Positions 63,879 through 64,000 of a stretch of DNA of 64,000 bases are shown one piece after another (position 1 is the stretch's first letter; each line of letters begins with the position of its first letter). The DNA lies in the NCBI GenBank assembly GCA_958295905.1, contig OY282382.1, positions 930,001 to 994,000 on the forward strand. Direction: 5' to 3'. The notes below the pieces were generated by a model, which saw only the letters and a list, made by a program, of their open reading frames with translations, ran no database searches and was not told the origin of the DNA. Both the position numbers and the translations under genes were made by a program. The DNA comes from an uncultured Vicinamibacterales bacterium. GTDB taxonomy: Bacteria > Acidobacteriota > Vicinamibacteria > Vicinamibacterales > UBA8438.

Positions 63879-64000
63879 TCACGTTGCGTGCTCCCGGATC
63901 CACGCCGCGAACTCCGGGTCGACGAGCGCCCAGCGGCCGGTGTAGGTGTCGGCGAGTCCCGTCCGTTCCAGGCGGCGCAGCGCCGCCTGGACACGTCCCG
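63879..64000 (-). CDS. C-terminal end of an ATPase-type protein (5' part outside window)
   Basis: On the minus strand the last 39 residues before a stop at 63879-63881 read VQAALRRLERTGLADTYTGR, WALVDPEFAAWIREHAT. This winged-helix end with LVDP.FA.W is typical of the C-terminus of prokaryotic AAA ATPases of the COG1672 type. The rest of the gene lies beyond the window. It may be related in type to the AAA-like gene at 62087. Confidence 0.55.
   Translation of the reverse strand, partial: GRVQAALRRLERTGLADTYTGRWALVDPEFAAWIREHAT

Overview
The window is very GC-rich, densely coded bacterial chromosome. Gene content points to an Acidobacteriota-like genome, perhaps Vicinamibacteria: DUF4159/DUF4175/MoxR/VWA gene sets, a Suf operon ending in sufU and a DUF59 gene, a compact aa3-type oxidase cluster, M61 and M28 peptidases and Uma2 genes. 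That assignment is inference; no rRNA, tRNA, CRISPR array or complete insertion sequence was found.

Layout. 1-6 kb: the end of a zinc-ribbon protein; a two-module redox protein (protein disulfide oxidoreductase type) whose second active site reads UGA-Pro-His-Cys with a SECIS-like hairpin just downstream, so a probable selenoprotein; an M61 peptidase; and a copper-type P1B ATPase with three YHS domains. 6-11 kb: a decayed stretch, a membrane protein split by a frameshift, two Uma2 genes, an integrase scrap, a YvlD-type membrane protein and a GlcD-type FAD oxidase. 11-18.4 kb: a lipoprotein-like DsbA thioredoxin, the cytochrome c oxidase cluster on the minus strand and a sodium:solute symporter. 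18.5-25.1 kb: sufBCDSU plus a DUF59 gene. 25-38 kb: small membrane proteins, an MBL-fold lipoprotein, homoserine kinase, an AddB/AddA-like helicase-nuclease pair and a glutaminyl cyclase-like protein.

38-47.5 kb: a plus-strand envelope-type cluster: DUF4159, a large VWA/GATase-like membrane protein, a caspase-fold protein without any cysteine, a second DUF4159, MoxR, DUF58 and a BatA-like VWA protein. Two further members, DUF4175 and a third DUF4159, lie at 55-59.4 kb. Between them is an accessory block with a nucleotidyltransferase antitoxin plus truncated HepT joined to a P-type ATPase scrap, an isoquinoline 1-oxidoreductase-type pair (iorAB) and an SGNH/MBOAT pair. 59.4-64 kb: an esterase, an M28 lipoprotein peptidase, an AAA-like/nuclease protein and the end of a second ATPase-like gene.

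Intergenic DNA carries several dispersed repeat families: R1 (about 160 bp, 11-bp terminal inverted repeats, five copies), R2 (about 80-110 bp with a GCGCCG/CGGCGC hairpin and a GGTTGG motif, about ten copies, three to four of them inside the suf operon and one read in frame inside addB), R3 (three copies) and R4. The most notable observations are the putative selenoprotein, the in-frame R2 insertion, the DUF4159-centred cluster with its cysteine-less caspase-like protein, and the toxin/ATPase chimera.
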